From positions 1 to 9,589 of the forward strand of contig DZDC01000084.1 of the NCBI GenBank assembly GCA_022736595.1: a DNA stretch of 9,589 nt, given 5' to 3'. The position numbers and the translations under genes were made by a program. Under the pieces are notes generated by a model that was not told the origin of the DNA, searched no databases, and saw only the letters and a list, made by a program, of their open reading frames with translations. Shown here one piece after another: positions 8,242 through 9,589 of the stretch (its first letter is position 1; each line of letters opens with the position of its first letter). Origin of the DNA: Draconibacterium orientale. Its GTDB lineage: Bacteria; Bacteroidota; Bacteroidia; Bacteroidales; UBA1556.

Positions 8242-8842
8242 GCAATTGGAGCCTTTTTTGCCTCAAGGATCCGCTCCTATGGTAGCCACCTGGATTAGAA
8301 ATAATCCAGTGTCATTGACCATCACCCGCGATCGTAGAACCAAATTGGGCGATTGCCGGTTGCCTATCAATAAAACCGGAAGGCCTCGAATTACTGTAAA
8401 TGGAGGTTTAAATCCTTATAACTTCTTGATTACCCTCATTCACGAATGTGCGCATGCTGATGTTTTTTTAAACTATGGTCATCGGGTAAAACCGCATGGC
8501 GATGAATGGAAAAGCACTTACCAACGATTGATGTTGCCCTATCTTCAGAAGCCTGAAGTTTTTCCGGAATCTTTACTGAAAGTGCTGGTGCGTCATATGA
8601 AAAATCCGAGTGCAGGAGCCAATGCAGATCCCAAGTTGGTAAAGGCTTTGGCGGTATTTGATCCTGCTTTGGAAGACGGCTTGGTAAGCCTCGACGAGCT
8701 TCCCGATGGAGCTAAATTTGGACTCCACGGGCAGGTTTTTATCAAAGGAGAAAAGAGGCGCACCCGATATTTCTGTACCGATGCTGTTTCTAAACGTAAA
8801 TACACAGTAAGTGGCACCGCAAGAGTTTCTGCCTTCGATTAG
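8219..8842 (+). CDS. SprT-like zinc metalloprotease-fold protein
   Basis: A 207-residue member of the SprT-like family, related to bacterial SprT and the protease domain of eukaryotic Spartan (SPRTN). The zinc-site motif is intact: HECAH at 75-79 provides two His ligands and the catalytic Glu76. A third His, H93, lies in KPHGDEW (91-97), the usual HG-x-E/D-W context. The stretch NGGLNPYNFLITLIHE just before it is typical of the Bacteroidota branch, as is the C-terminal FIKGEKRRTRYFC. The classical SprT zinc ribbon is not complete: Cys186 is the only Cys in the C-terminal third. Peptidase activity is inferred from the motif; the substrate is unknown, and the Spartan role on DNA-protein crosslinks should not be assumed. 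The ATG at 8219 puts about 70 residues before the active site, the normal spacing. It overlaps the lipoprotein gene by 23 bases upstream and the DedA-family gene by 4 bases at its end. Despite the name it has no relation to SprA. Confidence 0.88.
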   Translation: MTQEEFIKQLEPFLPQGSAPMVATWIRNNPVSLTITRDRRTKLGDCRLPINKTGRPRITVNGGLNPYNFLITLIHECAHADVFLNYGHRVKPHGDEWKSTYQRLMLPYLQKPEVFPESLLKVLVRHMKNPSAGANADPKLVKALAVFDPALEDGLVSLDELPDGAKFGLHGQVFIKGEKRRTRYFCTDAVSKRKYTVSGTARVSAFD

Positions 8843-9453
8843 GCTTTTTTGCGGTAGAAAGTTTTGTACAAAAGGTAAATACCAAACAAAAATCCTAAAG
8901 TTAACATGGCATAGCTAATTTCGCTGTAGTATTTTTCAACCAATTCGCGTGGGGTGAAATAACCCAAAAGCGCCAAAATGGTATTCCAGGCTAAAGCGCC
9001 AAGGGTTGTATAAAGCAAAAAGCTTTTCAGATCCATTCGAGCAAGCCCTGCTGGGATAGAAATCAATTGGCGAATGCCAGGGATGAGTCGTCCGATAAGG
9101 GTGGAAATGGCACCATTTTTAATGAAATACTGCTCGGCTTTTTCAATTCCTTTGACATCAATCAAAAGCATGGCGGCTATACGTGTTTCCGCAAAGGCAT
9201 ATAAGGCAGCCCGACCTACCCAAAGGGAAAGAAAATAATTGAAAATGGCTCCGATTAACGCTCCTAATGTCGAAAAGAAAACCACCAAAAAGATATTCAA
9301 ATCACCTTGTGCCGCTTTGTAAGCAGCGGGTGCCACCACAATCTCGGAAGGGAAAGGAATAAATGAACTTTCAATGGCCATTAGGAAAGTAATGGTCCAA
9401 TAATTCATGTGAAGCATGTACCAATCAGTGACGGAAGCGAAAATCTCAGACAT
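8839..9453 (-). CDS. DedA-family inner-membrane protein (VTT/SNARE-associated domain)
   Basis: DedA proteins are polytopic inner-membrane proteins; several have been linked to undecaprenyl-phosphate or phospholipid flipping and to maintenance of the proton motive force. At 204 residues this is the family's usual size. The diagnostic motifs are present: Glu28 and PFPSE (33-37) in the first re-entrant region, a glycine-containing segment STLGALIGAIFNYFLSLWVG (61-80), and NGAISTLIGRLIPGIRQL (113-130) with the family Arg122 and Arg128, followed by IPAGLARMDLKSF (133-145). Hydrophobic segments occur near 18-27, 52-75, 117-135, 146-165 and 180-197, and the protein ends in a basic tail (RKKA). The ATG at 9453-9451 precedes a short soluble N-terminus. 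The gene is convergent with the SprT-like gene, sharing 4 bases, and appears singly transcribed from its own promoter. Which of the several DedA subgroups it belongs to cannot be told here, so no symbol is given. Confidence 0.93.
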   Translation of the reverse strand: MSEIFASVTDWYMLHMNYWTITFLMAIESSFIPFPSEIVVAPAAYKAAQGDLNIFLVVFFSTLGALIGAIFNYFLSLWVGRAALYAFAETRIAAMLLIDVKGIEKAEQYFIKNGAISTLIGRLIPGIRQLISIPAGLARMDLKSFLLYTTLGALAWNTILALLGYFTPRELVEKYYSEISYAMLTLGFLFGIYLLYKTFYRKKA

Positions 9454-9513
9454 AGGTTGTTTGTTGATTTAGAGAGAATTAATACATATTATGTGGGAAT
9501 ATCCACGGGTGAG

Positions 9514-9521
9514 CAAAGATA
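9514..9521 (-). promoter_or_regulatory. Bacteroidota-type -7 box for the DedA-family gene
   Basis: On the minus strand this reads TATCTTTG, an exact fit to TAnnTTTG, about 60 bases before the gene's ATG. A predicted start near 9507 gives a leader of roughly 50 bases. No TTTG occurs at the standard -33 spacing; a TTG at 9552-9550 is 28 bases upstream, which is too far. An imperfect inverted repeat with GTGG/CCAC arms (9493-9506) lies at the predicted start of the transcript. Confidence 0.55.
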
Positions 9522-9571
9522 GACTTTTTTAGATAGTATGGATTTTGAACAATTTATAGAGGAGTGAAGAA

Positions 9572-9589
9572 ATGTTGCAAAGGGAAAAA
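9572..9589 (+). CDS. Possible 5' end of a forward gene at the right window edge
   Basis: An ATG at 9572 opens a frame M-L-Q-R-E-K that runs off the window. A purine-rich AGGAG (9559-9563) stands eight bases before it, like a Shine-Dalgarno sequence, although this phylum seldom relies on one. Immediately upstream a nine-codon frame (9538-9567, M-D-F-E-Q-F-I-E-E) ends within the leader. With six codons visible the gene cannot be confirmed, and the strand may be wrong. Confidence 0.2.

Noticed and set aside
1..9589. CRISPR array, tRNA, rRNA, insertion sequence or defence island
   Set aside because: No spaced repeat series, no structural RNA, no transposase and no defence-gene signature was seen on either strand.

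Overview
This window reads as core chromosome of a Bacteroidota bacterium. The main reason is a full-length SprA, the giant outer-membrane channel of the type IX secretion system (T9SS), which is restricted to that phylum. The near-absence of Shine-Dalgarno sequences and two exact matches to the Bacteroidota -7 promoter box (TAnnTTTG) agree with this. Base composition is moderate and looks even across the genes. I see no mobile element, CRISPR array, tRNA, rRNA or other sign of transferred DNA. Genus and family cannot be fixed from what is visible.

Layout. Positions 54-7340 (minus) hold sprA, three quarters of the window. Nineteen bases upstream of it, on the same strand, lies ruvA (7360-7944), the Holliday-junction-binding subunit of RuvABC, so the two probably form one ruvA-sprA transcript. 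At the left edge (1-19, minus) there may be the first six codons of a third gene in that unit. A short divergent region (7945-8073) carries a strong forward promoter box and a weaker reverse one. Forward from it come a 55-residue probable lipoprotein (8074-8241) and, overlapping its end by 23 bases, a SprT-like zinc-metalloprotease-fold protein (8219-8842). A DedA-family membrane protein (8839-9453, minus) meets the SprT-like gene tail to tail with a 4-base overlap of stop codons. The last 136 bases hold the dedA-family promoter and possibly the start of a forward gene.

Working together. SprA is the envelope-spanning exit channel for T9SS cargo such as adhesins, gliding proteins and hydrolases. 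DedA-family proteins are inner-membrane proteins linked to lipid flipping and membrane energetics. RuvA acts on DNA, and its pairing with sprA looks like conserved gene order rather than shared function. The lipoprotein and SprT-like genes form a small two-gene unit of unknown role.

Honest assessment: this is mostly an ordinary housekeeping and secretion region. I found no convincing new multi-gene system. The points most worth a second look are an EF-hand-like loop inside SprA, the forced TTG start of sprA beside a homopolymer tract, the tiny lipoprotein overlapping the SprT-like gene, and the SprT-like protein's missing zinc ribbon.
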